Positions 45,525 to 57,489 of a DNA stretch of 64,000 bases are shown here, one piece after another. Under the pieces are notes generated by a model. The model had not been told where the DNA came from. It ran no database searches and was given only the letters and a program-made list of their open reading frames with translations. This stretch comes from Epinephelus fuscoguttatus (taxonomy: Eukaryota; Chordata; Actinopteri; Perciformes; Serranidae). Within the stretch, counting starts at the first letter, position 1. Each line of letters starts with the position of its first letter. The stretch covers positions 36,437,822 through 36,501,821 of the forward strand of contig NC_064753.1 of assembly GCF_011397635.1 (NCBI RefSeq), read 5' to 3'. Made by a program: the position numbers and the translations under genes.

Positions 45525-47815
45525 TGAAAAAACATATCCACATTTCACAAGTCAAACTTTTGCCTATTTTTTTTTTAATTTTTGATTTATTATCACACAT
45601 TTAATGCAAACATTTTCACCAGGGACACGAGTGCACAAAGAGTCACTGACCTTTGACCTCTGGTTTATGGCCCTTTCTGCCAGTCTAGTAGTTCCTGATC
45701 TCTTCCTCTGTGGTTATTACAAACGTTCGGAAGAGCAGACACACAACACAGGAAAGTATTACTTTACAGGTATTAATTAAAGGCATACCAGGCAGGATTT
45801 TCCTAAACAATATACAGACTCACACAAAAGTAATTCCTCTCTTATGATCTATTAGCAACATCCGGTGGTGTCTGTGTCTGCAGAGATCTGCCCTCTGCCT
45901 GTATTCTGTTATTTTGTTCTTGTTTTGGCTTGTTTGTGATGTTTCTGCGGGTAAACCTTTGGATGGAGCTGTGCAGCCTCGAGCCAAAGGCAGCGTGAGA
46001 TCGGGACTCTATAAAAACGTAGCAACCAGCCTACTTTCTCCTCTGCTCTGTGGATGCCAGCTGCAGATCTGTGTGTCTGTTTGGTTGAGGGCGAGGTTGA
46101 ACCACATTCATACACACATATTGGAGAAGCCAAGCGGACAGGATGAAACACTTTAGCTGAATTCACACATAATCCAACAATGCCACACCTTCCTGCAGGG
46201 TTGTGCGAAGGTATGGGTGCGTTCATTTGTGCTTCGAAGCTGTGAAACAATCAGAATCAGATTCTTTTCTTGATTCTTGTTAGTGCCACTCATTTACTCT
46301 GTGGCTTGCATGATCTCTGCTGCTCTCTCTGTACCTTATAAAGATATGTATATTTGTATTAGAGGTTCAAAAATGCATTTGCACATTGGGAAAGATTTGA
46401 TTTTAAATGAAAATACTGAGAAACATTTTATGCCAAAGGCTTTTCTGATTTTTTATCATTTCATTTTAAATGAAAGTAGGTTGTCTTTAACCATTTAGCA
46501 GCCTGGAGACTGAGAGAGCAACATCTACCTGGTTAGCACAAGCTAACAAAACAGCAGTGGCTAACATCTGACACGTAAACGATCCCACACTCACGCAGAC
46601 ACTGAAACTGCTCGACTTTGTCGTTAAACCCGTTAATGACCATGGAGTAACAGTAGCTGTGTGACAAAATTACTTGGTGCACCTCACACAGATGCTTAAC
46701 GGTGCTTCCGGCGACTTTTTAGTCAGCAGGCAATTTGTTAAATTTTAGCAAGGGACGGACCTCAATTACCACAACAATTTCAAAAATTGTTTTTCGAATT
46801 AGTCCCATAGACACAAAAACATCAGAAAATGGGGTCCAGGTTTAAAAAATACCACACTCTCCCCTTTAATTGTAATGACAGTGAAATGGAAAAAGAAACT
46901 GAAATGTTGTGCTGGGAAGGTTCTTCACATTTAAGTCTAAGTCATGTTACGGAAAAGCCACACAATACACTTGATTAGGCTTGTGGTCTTTGGGCTCCTT
47001 TTGATGTATTTCTGAAAACAAATGGGAATCTCTGACTTCTGGGAGTCAGCGTTTCTCACTGGGTGAAACAAAAAACCACACTGGTACAGTAAAGTCTTGA
47101 TGGCAAATCAGCATGGGTGCAGATCTGATGACAAGTTTGGGGGGGACACAATCAGTTGTGATTTTTTTTGTTAATTGCACACGTGCAAATCATGCCCACC
47201 AATCACCATCACCAAGTCATTCAAAAAGCACTACACAGAGAATCATAGGCTTACCTTTAATGTCTATTTCTCTTAAACAGCCAGTAGTACATGGAGCCAG
47301 CCATCACCCTCCTTTTCACTGCCTCGCTGTTAGTTAATGCTACTTCTTGTTTCAGGGTCTCAGGCATGTTATGTCCACTCACATTCTCATCTCTCGACTC
47401 TCACAGATTCCCAATTCTCCTCCTCATCTTCCCTTTCTCCCAGTATATGGGACTACTGTATACATCAGTGGATATGGATGATTATCAGAATATGAGCCCC
47501 TAACTGAGCTTGGTTAAACTAACTGATCATGTTTTTACAGAGCCAGAAATGCTAGTATTAGCATAGTTCTAAGAGCACAATAAACACTTACAAGTTACAC
47601 AAGTTGACCCAACAAAATCAGATTCATTTAAATAAATTCATATCCATTCATTAATCATCTTTATAGGAATAAATATCCCAATAACAAAATGTGCCTATTT
47701 TGTCCTTATCACATCACATTTTTGATACATTTAATACATTTCTTAAATATCAATCATTTAGGCTATTTAGAATCGTGGGTGACAATTTGTGTTTTTCAGA
47801 AAATGGGGTGGGGGG
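45525..47815. other. Gene-free interval
   Basis: No exon recognised. A consensus DR1 word (TGACCTTTGACCT) lies at 45647-45659. About 46700-46870 looks like a repeat fragment. The rest appears unique. Confidence 0.35.
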
Positions 47816-47819
47816 GGGT

Positions 47820-48375
47820 GGGGGGACATGTCCCCCCTGCACCTCTCCTTTGTGCGATGAGGAACAGGAGGAGCACTGCCAGAGCCTTACAAATGACCTC
47901 CAGCAGGCTACTGGTGTGCATGTTTCTGACCAAACTGTCAGGAACAGACTCCATGAGGGTGGCATGAGGGCCCGACATCCTCTAGTGGGACCTGTGCTCA
48001 CAGCCCAGCACCATGCAGCTTGGCATTCACCTGAGAACACCAGAATTGGCAGGTCCGCCACTGGTGCCCATACTCTTCACAGATAAGAACAGGTTCACAC
48101 TGAGCACATGTGACAGGCGTGAAAGAGTCTGGAGACGCTGTGGTGAACGTTATGCTGCCTGTAACATAATTCAGCATGACCGGTTTGGCAGTGTGTCAGT
48201 GATGGTCTGGGGAGGCATATCCTTGGAGGGTCGCATAGACCTCCATGTCATAGACAACAGTACCATGACTGCTGTTAGGTACCAGGATGAAATCCTCAGA
48301 GCGACTGTCAGACCTTACACTCATGCAGTGGGCCCTGGGTTCCTCCTGGTGCAGGATAATGCCCAACCTTTTTGA
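47820..48375 (+). mobile_element. Tc1-like transposase fragment, second family
   Basis: Reads NDLQQATGVHVSDQTVRNRL (DNA-binding helix-turn-helix), then in another frame LFTDKNRFTLSTCDRRERVW, AACNIIQHDRFGSVSVMVWG and GPGFLLVQDNAQP. These are the first and second catalytic-Asp regions of a Tc1-like transposase, with the usual DESRF changed to DKNRF. The third acidic region and both TIRs are missing. A G-rich tract (47803-47826) lies at its left edge. Confidence 0.85.
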
Positions 48376-48888
48376 GCAGTGTAGATCAAACTTGACTTTT
48401 TTTTCACACCAGACACATACCCCAGTCTCCTGGGTTAAAGTCCTGTATTTATTTGACTTGTCCACCATCATGACCACCTCCCTGTGCAAACTTTGTCACT
48501 CTTTATACTACGTCATCTTACTTCCTCCATTGTTCTCTACAGCTTGCAGCCAGTAAGGCACATGATCACAGCCTCCTGGCTCACGATTACATGCGCTAAA
48601 TAGGAATTATAGTGCATTACTTTTCATGGTTATAAGTACGAACAGTGAATGAGAACAGTCACATTAATGTGTTCATTACTTGACTGTTGCAGCTGGCACA
48701 GGTGGAGCTCATTTTATTACTTTATGTACTGCTAGGTAGCTTTATTTTTAATGATATATATTATAAAGTATTAGCTGCTGTATAAATCAGACTCTATGTA
48801 CAAAATAACCAGTAATGAATGTTGGAAAATACATGCAGTGGAGTAAAAAGTAGGGGAGTAGAAGAAGCATGAAATGGAAATACTCAAG
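48376..48888. other. Gene-free interval
   Basis: No gene or repeat recognised. Confidence 0.3.
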
Positions 48889-49931
48889 TTAAAGGGAAAT
48901 TTCAGTTTATTTCAATCTGTCTCCTATCGTCCTAAATTTGTTTCCACAAAGACCGCCTCATATCGTTAGGATAAATGTCAGAGAACATATGGAAAACAAC
49001 ATGTAAACGTGTTGTCTTACCTTACCAGTGTGGTGCCATGTTTGTTTACCATTTAGCTCTGCTTTCCAAAGCGCGGCCGAAATATCGCGAGAACAAGCAG
49101 CGATCTCATACCGTGCCTGAAATCTCGTGAGCTCTAGATAAAGTCCAGCTGGATACTACTCCAGGTGGAGGTGTCTCGTCCTCGGTCACATCCAGACCTT
49201 GAAAATAAGGCTGCAATCAGTCCCATCCTTGCAACAGAGGCATTCCTCTTCTGTGGGCACTGGGGCACAGCGTTCACAGGTACACCACCAATCTCCAGTG
49301 CTACACAGCCTTGCAGCAGCCATTCCTCCTCTCTCGTCCTCTGTTGTGCCTCTCTCTCTCTCTCCTCCTCTGTTCTTCAATTTCACGAAGCTCTTTGTCA
49401 GTGTATTCTGGCTCAAATAAATAAGGGCGGCCATCAAACTCTGCAAAATCAAATTCCTCCTCCACGAAGTCAAAGTCTGGCAAAAAGTCAGCCATTATTC
49501 TATAAATCTTTCATAAAATAAATGAAGGAACTTTTCAAGCTACTGTCCGGTTCTGCCTTCCAGCTGTTGCTGCTTGTTTTCGCGAGATTTCAGCCGCGCT
49601 TTGGAAAGCAGAGCTAAATGGTAAACAAACATGGCACCACACCGGTAAGGTAAGACAACACGTTTACATGTTGTTTTCTATATGTTCTCTGACATTTATC
49701 CTAACGATATGAGGCGGTCTTTGTGGAAAAAAAGCTTGTTTAGTGGACTAACTTTGAACTTGAAGGTATGCCCATTCATTTACGTTTTAATAGGTCTGAC
49801 GCTACTATGCACCCCGGCTGTATCTAGGCTAACGGCTAACAGGCTAACTATTATTTTTATGTCACTAGTCACTTGAAACAAATTTAGGATGATAGGAGAC
49901 AGGTTGAAATAAACAATAAATTTCCCTTTAA
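48889..49931 (-). mobile_element. TTAA-flanked fold-back transposon carrying a P2X7 C-terminal-domain-like fragment
   Basis: TTAA at 48889-48892 and 49928-49931. Long inverted arms: the outer 55 bp (AGGGAAATTT..) and then 48950-49085 against 49590-49735 match almost base for base. The right arm holds about 165 extra bases. In the loop, minus strand 49495-49301 starts MADFLPDFDFVEEEFDFAEF and continues with GRPYLFEPEY and an E/R-rich stretch. After a frameshift near 49310 it gives WWCTCERCAPVPTEEECLCC. That cysteine pattern resembles the P2X7 intracellular (P2RX7_C) domain found in many fish transposon-linked proteins. Confidence 0.75.
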
Positions 49932-52284
49932 GTATGTTAGTACAGTACTTGAGTAAATGTACCTACATGGTTACATTTCACCACTGGGTACCACATTTCT
50001 ATGTATTTGTAAACCACTGTGTGCAACATAGAAATAAAGACATCTGCATGTTTCAGACATTTTGACCTGATTTTTGCACTCTGCTTGCACGCTGCAACAC
50101 ACACAATACTGACAGTAAACCCTGAGAAAGCCAGACACTTCCACTTGCGGTCGATGCATTCATCAAAGCCAGCTGGTCCTGATTTGGCCAGACTACATGT
50201 AGAGTTGGAGACTTAAAATTCAAATAACTTCTTTAATCTCAGCAGCCAATTTCATCCTCTCATGTCATCAAAACATCTGCCAGCTATTATAGCCCAACTG
50301 AGAGATCCTGCAGTGTTACGATGGAGAGTAATCAAATCATAATGAAATTTTATGAAAAATATTAAAAGGGGAATTCTGACTGAAAACAAAAGGTTTCAAC
50401 AAACTGAGAAAGCCTCTGAAAATGAGTTCACTGTCTAAAAAGGTTCGCTCTCATGCGAGGGGAATACCCTGATTGCACAATGTCGTCCATGAACCAGGAA
50501 ATGCAGCATTTCATGGTATGTCAAACAGCATCTCTGATACATCAGGGCGCAGTTATAATATGTGGGTAAGTTGACTGATATGAAGCCAAACTCTGAGATG
50601 GTTATATTTTATACACAGTAGCACGCTAATTTTTCCACTGATGTTGGGTAAACTTCAGATTGAACTGGACCGGTCTATGAATCCATCAAGCTTTAAAGCA
50701 GAACACATGGTTCTGCTGGCTGAACGTAGAAGGGAAGTTGCGATTGGACCAAGATCACACACATATTTGTAACAGAGATATGGCAGCAGGAGGAGCAGGG
50801 AGGGAAAACACACTGAAAAGAGTCCACATATCCAACTAAAGAATGTTTGTATCACTAGTGATTTCTCCTCCATCTTATAGTAATCTGAAGTGTTGAACGA
50901 TAGGAGACAGGCGATGCACTGTATGTATCTGTAAGGGTTCATCGTAGTGAAATACATGTGTTTGGGAAGTACTGAACATATCACTGAATAAATGAGACTT
51001 GGATTATGCTGCACAAGTTGTAAAAGTTTGTAACATTTCTGCTGCCCACAAATTGTCCAACATTTTTAATGCACAGTTAAAAGATTACTTCACCCGCAAA
51101 ATGACCAGTTGTACATCAATTACTTTGCATGTTACCTTGAAAACTCGAAACACTGAAACATCCTTTTGCAAACTTGCTTACAACTCGTGTGTCTAATTTA
51201 TCCATTTGTATGCATTTTGCAAAATCATTACAATATAAAACACATCTTCCAACGAATAGCATTCCCTGAGCGTGCCTTAGCATGCACATGCATACGAGCT
51301 CCGCTTGAGCAGAGTTCAAACACATGCATGTGATCAGGCATGCTACTCGGCCTTACATGACACCGTTTGTACAGATGTGTTTAAATTATAAGTGTATGTG
51401 TTTGGGAAGTACTGAGCATACGACTAGATAAATGAGACATGGATTATACTCCATGACTTGAGTGAGAGTTTGTACACAGATGTTTTGTTAAAGTTTTGCT
51501 GTGGTTAAATTTATGAAGATTGATTGTGTTTTTTGGATTCTCCAGTCACCGTGAAGATATAGGAAAGACAACGTTTTCTTCATGAATTCAGCATAACATG
51601 GGATGAGGAACTGATAAACAAATGGTCATTTTGCAGGTAATTCTTATATATATATGTATTCTTATAACCTGCAATAAAAACTTTGGCCACTTGTGGGCAG
51701 CAGTTGAGAACACAGCTCAGCATTGACCTGATCACCATTTCATTTTGGCTCTGTATTTATTCAATATTGTTTATGTTTTGGAATTGCAGCATAATGTTAT
51801 TGTTATCCTAAACTTTTTAAATTTACACTCTTCTCCCTTTGTATTGCAGTTGTTGCACAGCAATTTCACCCAAGATAAATAAAGTTTTACCTTATCTTAA
51901 GTAGCAAACAGTTGCTTTACACACTACGCAGTACAGAAACACATTTCCATAGCTCTTTGGTCTCTACCCTCTCCTGAGGGAAATATCTGGTGCTTTAGCT
52001 ACTAAATGCTCCTCCATGTTCAGCAGCTAGTTGCTAACGGTGCCTGTCAGCTGTTTGGTGCTGAACAGGTGACCAGGTAGTGTAGGCCTACCTTTGGTTT
52101 AAAGAGCTTTTTCCTCCTGCTGAAAATAATACTATGGGAGCAGTGAGAATCCACACTGTGACGTTTCGGGCTGGACAGCTTAGCAAAGAGCTGAATTTCT
52201 GAGGCTCTCTAAAGCTGACCACAGCTGCAGATTCAGGGGGTGATTATCTGTATGTTCATCACCACAAGTTTCACATTGTTCCTT
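49932..52284. other. Gene-free interval with a diverged direct repeat
   Basis: GTGTTTGGGAAGTACTGA followed by ATAAATGAGAC.TGGATTAT occurs at about 50958 and again at about 51399. No coding exon recognised. Confidence 0.4.
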
Positions 52285-55200
52285 TAGTTAACACTCATAT
52301 ATTAGATATGATCAATATATCCTTATTAACAGGCTATGTACCACAGTCTTTTAAGGTAGCTGTAATTAAACCTCTACTAAAAAAGCCCACCCTGGATCCA
52401 GAGATGTTAGCCAACTATAGACCAATATCTAATCTTCCCTTTATGTCAAAGATCCTTGAGAAAGTAGTCGCAGACGAGCTGTGTGATTTTCTCCATGATA
52501 ATAATTTATTTGAGAAATTTCAGTCAGGATTTAGAGTGCATCATAGCACTGAGACAGCACTAGTTAAAATTACAAATGACCTTCTCATTGCTTCAGACAA
52601 AGGACTTGTCTCTGTACTTGTTTTATTAGATCTTAGTGCAGCGTTTGACACTATTGACCATCAAATTCTACTGCTGAGACTGGAACACTTAATTGCCCTA
52701 AAAGGTTCTGCACTGAGCTGATTTAAATCTTATTTATCTGATCGTTTTCAGTTTGTTGACGTTCATAATGAATCATCCTCACGTACCAAAGTTTGTTTTG
52801 GAGTTCCGCAAGGTTCTGTGCTCGGACCAATCTTATTTACTCTCTATATGCTTCCTTTAGGTAACATCATTAGAAATCACTCTATAAATTTCCATTGTTA
52901 TGCGGATGATACACAGTTGTATTTATTGATGAAGCCAGAAGAAACTAATCAATTAACTAAACTCCATAACTGCCTTAAAGACATAAAAACTTGGATGAGC
53001 ACCAATTTCCTGATGTTAAATTCAGACAAAACTGAAGTTATTGTTCTTGGCCCCAAACAACTCAGAGACTCTTTATCTGATGACATAGTTTCTCTAGATG
53101 GCATTGCTCTGGCCCCTGCCACTACCGTAAGAAACCTCTGAGTGATATTTGATCAAGATTTGTCTTTTAATTCTCATTTAAAACAAACCTCACGGACTGC
53201 ATTTTTTCATCTGAGTAATATTGCGAAAATTAGGCCTATCCTGACCCGAAAAGATGCAGAAAAATTGGTCCACTCTTTTGTTACCTCTAGGCTGGATTAC
53301 TGTAACTCTCTATTATCAGGTAGCTCTAGTAAGTCCTTAAAAACTCTCCAGCTAATTCAGAATGCAGCAGCACGTGCACTAACAGGAACTAAGAAACGTG
53401 ATCATATTTCTCCTGTTTTAGCTTCTCTGCACTGGCTCCCTGTGAAATCCAGAATTGAATTTAAAATCCTACTGTTAACTTATAAAGCTTTAAATGGTCA
53501 AGCTCCGTCATATCTTAGAGAGCTCATAGTGTCATATTATCCCACCAGAACACTGCGCTCTGAGAACGCAGGGTTACTCGTGGTCCCTACAGTCTCCAAA
53601 AGTAGATCAGGAGCCAGAGCCTTCAGCTATCAGGCTCCTCTCCTGTGGAATCATCTTCCTGTTACGGTCCGGGAGGCAGACACCGTCTCCACATTTAAGA
53701 CTAGACTTAAGACTTTCCTCTTTGATAAAGCTTATAGTTAGGGCTGGCTCAGGCTTGCCCTGTACCAGCCCCTAGTTAGGCTGACTTAGGCCTCGTCTGC
53801 CGGAGGACCCCCCTATAATACACCGGGCCCCTTCTCTCCTTCTCTCTCTCTCTCTCTCTCTCGTATTCTATTACTGCATCTTCCTAACTTGGCCATTCTG
53901 GATGTCACTAACTCGGCTTCTTCTCCGGAGCCTTTGTGCTCCACTGTCTCTCAGATTAACTCATATCGCAGCAGTGCCTGGACAGCGTGACGTGTGTGGT
54001 TGTGCTGTTGCCGTGGTCCTGCCAGATGCCTCCTGCTGCTACCATCATTACTGTGCGTTCACACCAGACGCGAGTGAAGCGAATTGCACGCGCGTGACGC
54101 GAGTAACGCGCCGCCCGTCACACCCGAGTTTGGACGCCTGACCATTTTGTTCATTCGCGTCATTCGCGCGAGTAGCGGGGAAGCCGACTGTGCTAACCGG
54201 AGCTAAGCTAGTGCTAACGTTCATAGTACAACCATTCTGCAAACTAATTAAAGACACATATTTACAGAACTTACCAAGTAGACCAGTTTCCTCGGCAACT
54301 TTCACCCAAGCCTGCTCCTTTTTGTTGCGGTCTCTGCAGAGTAGACACGTAGTATCATATAGCTCCGGGTAGCCGCACACCGCAATGACGGACGTCGGGG
54401 CGTCAAGACGTCACTGACGACCATGGCGGAGATAACCACCATCGCTGCTTTGTTGTTTACCTCCTCTGGAAGTCCCAGATGTGTCGGAGGGCCAAACGCC
54501 GTCATTTTTGGGTTTACACTATCCTGCAGAAACGCATCCAGCTCGGCGAGTTTCACCACCTCCTCCAGGAACTCCGTCTGGATGATAGCCACTTTCAGCG
54601 GTACTTCAGGCTGACTGGGGCCCAGTTTGAGGACCTGTTGGCGAGGGTTGGCGCCAGGATCTCCCGGCAGGATACCAACTACAGTCGCTCCATTTCAGCT
54701 GCGGAGCGCCTGTCCATCTGTCTCCTGTGAGTAGCAGTTTATTGTTGTTGACACACGCCAGTGACGTGGGGAGAATCTCAACGCTGATTGGCTTTCGCGG
54801 CACAGCGTCACGAGAATTCGCCTCAAAAGTTCAATATTTTCAACTCGAGCGATGAGGCGTTGGACGCGAATTTCGCGTCTATTGCGCCGCGCTGAACGCC
54901 TCTATCGCGTCCATCACGTCCATCGCGTTGTGCTAGACGCGTCTGGCGCGAATTCGTGTCTAATCGCGTCTTTGCATTGACTTTGTATGTAATCTTGACG
55001 CGCGAATTTGCGAATTCGCGTTTGGTGTGAACGCAACTTTAGTCATTAGTCATACTTCTACTGTTATTATACACATATGATTATTGTCACACATGTATAC
55101 TGCCAGATATTAATACATACTTTCAACATATTGTACCGCAGTAGCCAGAACTATAACTATAATATTATTACTTTCAACAATGTTGTTGTAAGCTACTGTC

Positions 55201-55518
55201 ATTACCTGCATCTCTCTCTCTCTCTCTGTGTCTCATTGTGTCATGTGGATTACTGTTAATTTATTATGCTGATCTGTTCTGTACAACATCTATTGCATGT
55301 CTGTCCGTCCTGGAAGAGGGATCCCTCCTCAGTTGCTCTTCCTGAGGTTTCTACCATTTTTTTTTCCCCGTTAAAGGTTTTTTTGGGGGAGTTTTTCCTT
55401 ATCCGCTGCGAGGGTCAGACAGGAAGGACAGAGGGATGTCATATGCTGTAAAGCCCTGTGAGGCAAATTGTGATTTGTGATATTGGGATTTATAAATAAA
55501 ATTGAATTGAATTGAATT
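52285..55518 (+). mobile_element. L2-type LINE with RT domain, interrupted by a Harbinger element
   Basis: Encodes most of an L2 ORF2 reverse transcriptase: [84 protein letters not shown] (catalytic F/YADD), then the C-terminus shared with 10.8-12.2 kb. Two TGA codons interrupt it (about 52720 and 53139). The endonuclease domain is missing (5' truncation). ORF2 ends near 53741; the 3' UTR contains (CT)n at 53837-53862 and continues past a 988-bp insertion to ATTGA units at about 55500-55518. Confidence 0.92.
54051..55038. mobile_element. PIF/Harbinger deletion derivative nested in the L2
   Basis: TTA at 54048-54050 and 55039-55041 is the target duplication: the uninterrupted L2 copy at 11.25 kb has a single TTA there. 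The ends are inverted (GCGTTCACACCA..ACGCG on both sides). Plus strand 54479-54730 encodes LGEFHHLLQELRLDDSHFQR and ISRQDTNYSRSISAAERLSI, a Harbinger transposase N-terminus. Minus strand from 54380 encodes YPELYDTTCLLCRDRNKKEQ and AWVKVAEETGL, the Myb/MADF-like partner protein. Both divergent reading frames stop at donor-like GTGAGT / GTAAGT sites, so only first exons survive. It is very CpG-rich compared with its surroundings. Confidence 0.9.
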
Positions 55519-57435
55519 TTCACATTGTTATAATGAAAGTCTTGATAGCCACTATAAATAAAATTACTCCCCCAACAGTTGAGCTTATAGGACTTGCTAC
55601 AATCCCAAAGAGTAATCAGCACTTGCCTGGTGTCTTGTGTCTTGAGTGGGAGAGGGGTAATCACTTCATCAGTGTCATAAGGTGGGCGCCCTCCTTCATT
55701 TGTGTTTCGTTGATAGGCCCACGACACCTCCAGAGGGCTCAACGGCAACATCTCTCCAGTGGTCTGAAACTCTGTTCAGGCAAGAAACCAGCATCTCATC
55801 AGGTCTGACCCCAGATTAGTTGTAGCAATGTCTGGTGGAAAGCTGATCCAGGTCAACCTGCATTTTCCAGCCCTGAGCAGTATCCAGGGGGGTTGTTCCC
55901 ACTCCTGCAGGTGAAATGTTACTCTACCTGAGGGGACAGGCTGCACATACATGGCTCCTGCCTGCAGTATGAAGTCCAGGTACAAGGTCGGTGCCTTTGT
56001 GCAGACCTCAGACTATAGGCGGAGAATATTCTTCTGCACACACACACACACACACAGCCACAAGCTTTAAATATTTTTTATAAAACAGAAAACACAATCA
56101 TGCAAACTTTGAAATCATGGCGCCAGTGACTGTCATGATCATTTGTTTAAAACTTCAGAGCCATCTGCACGACTTTTCCCTGAACATAGGGTGTAAACAA
56201 TAAGTTAAAGCTGCATTGTTTTGTTGCGACCCACACAGTCATGTTGACAACCTGCTGATTATCACATGGTTTTTCTTAAAAGTCAGAATAAGAGTAATTT
56301 GTGGTTTACACTTAATGCATTTAAAAGCTTTGTGTATCATGGTTCATGTAGTATTTATTTTTTTATTGATTTGCTTTGAGACAGATGACCTTTAGACACT
56401 CTCAGCATTATGGCTTTTGCAATAAGTAAACATGCGTGAGAAAGTGAGCAAAGTAGAGGAAATGAAAACATCTGCACTTTCTGAGATTTCTTACTTCCTG
56501 TTTTGTGATATTTGCTGATTCCTGAATGCTTATCAGTGGCTGACATTAATAAGCCAGCTATGTTTAGATGATTATTTTAGTACATTTAGCTGTTAGAGAA
56601 CATACACAACAACATTAATCTCACTTTAAGAGCAGAGACGCATTGTAGCAGATTTCCATCTGTAGTCTCTGGGCAGGTCGACACAAACACTAAACAGACA
56701 CATAAACATACAGCATACATGCTACAAGTTTGGGGTTACATGGAGATGGATTTCTCGTGTGGATTAGTGGGTTTCAGTTCATTGTTTAACCTTCTGTCGT
56801 GTAACTTCAGTGTTCTGGTTCATTCTCACTCTCTAGGCACAAAACCACCTGGTTATGGTAGGAAAATATCATATTTTGGCTCTAATTAGCATAAACTGTA
56901 AAAATAATGGATGTTGCTATCGTGATGTTAACCACTGGTGTGTGGACTCCTGTTTTGCAGCCTTGATTTCGGCATTTCGGTCATCGCTGTCTTGTTTTTT
57001 TGGCACCAGAAGTGACCGTATTTGGGCAAGAGGCTGGTGCTGTGGTGGAGGGAGGGGTGGATCTTACTAAGAAGCTGAGGACACTATCGGCAGACAGCCT
57101 ATTACTCAAAGCGTTTGGTGTAACTTTAAGCCTTCATAAAATGTAAAAGGGTGACTTAAATAACAGTTCCACCCTGTACAGTTTTCATTAGCTTTTGAGA
57201 GAAAAAAATGTTTCTTGTACCAGGTTGTAAACATGTTTTCTGCTGTGAAGTTGGGCATTTTTACATGGAGGTCAATAGGGACTGATTGACTTCTAGCACC
57301 AGCCTCAAGTGCCCATTCAAAGAAATGCAGTTTTTGGCTCTTCCATGTTGGCTTCATTTTTCAGCCCTGGAGACTGCTACTTGTAAAATACCCAGTTTTG
57401 GGGACACAATCCCTGCAGGAAAAGCAGTGATGTCT
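55519..57435. other. Gene-free interval with unassigned ORFs and a dispersed repeat
   Basis: Two minus-strand frames, about 55985-55776 (VQPVPSGRVTFHLQEWEQPP) and 55751-55500 (MLPLSPLEVSWAYQRNTNEG), look compositionally protein-like but match nothing I recognise. 56039-56057 is (CA)n. 56965-57380 is copy 3 of the ~450-bp repeat described at 28.2 kb. Confidence 0.4.
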
Positions 57436-57489
57436 TGGTAAAAAACAATCGCTTTTTGTGGCACTATCCCAACAGCTGATGGGTTGCTA

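Noticed and set aside
49165..49521. Plus-strand serine-rich ORF
   Set aside because: Antisense shadow of the P2X7-like fragment inside the TTAA element.
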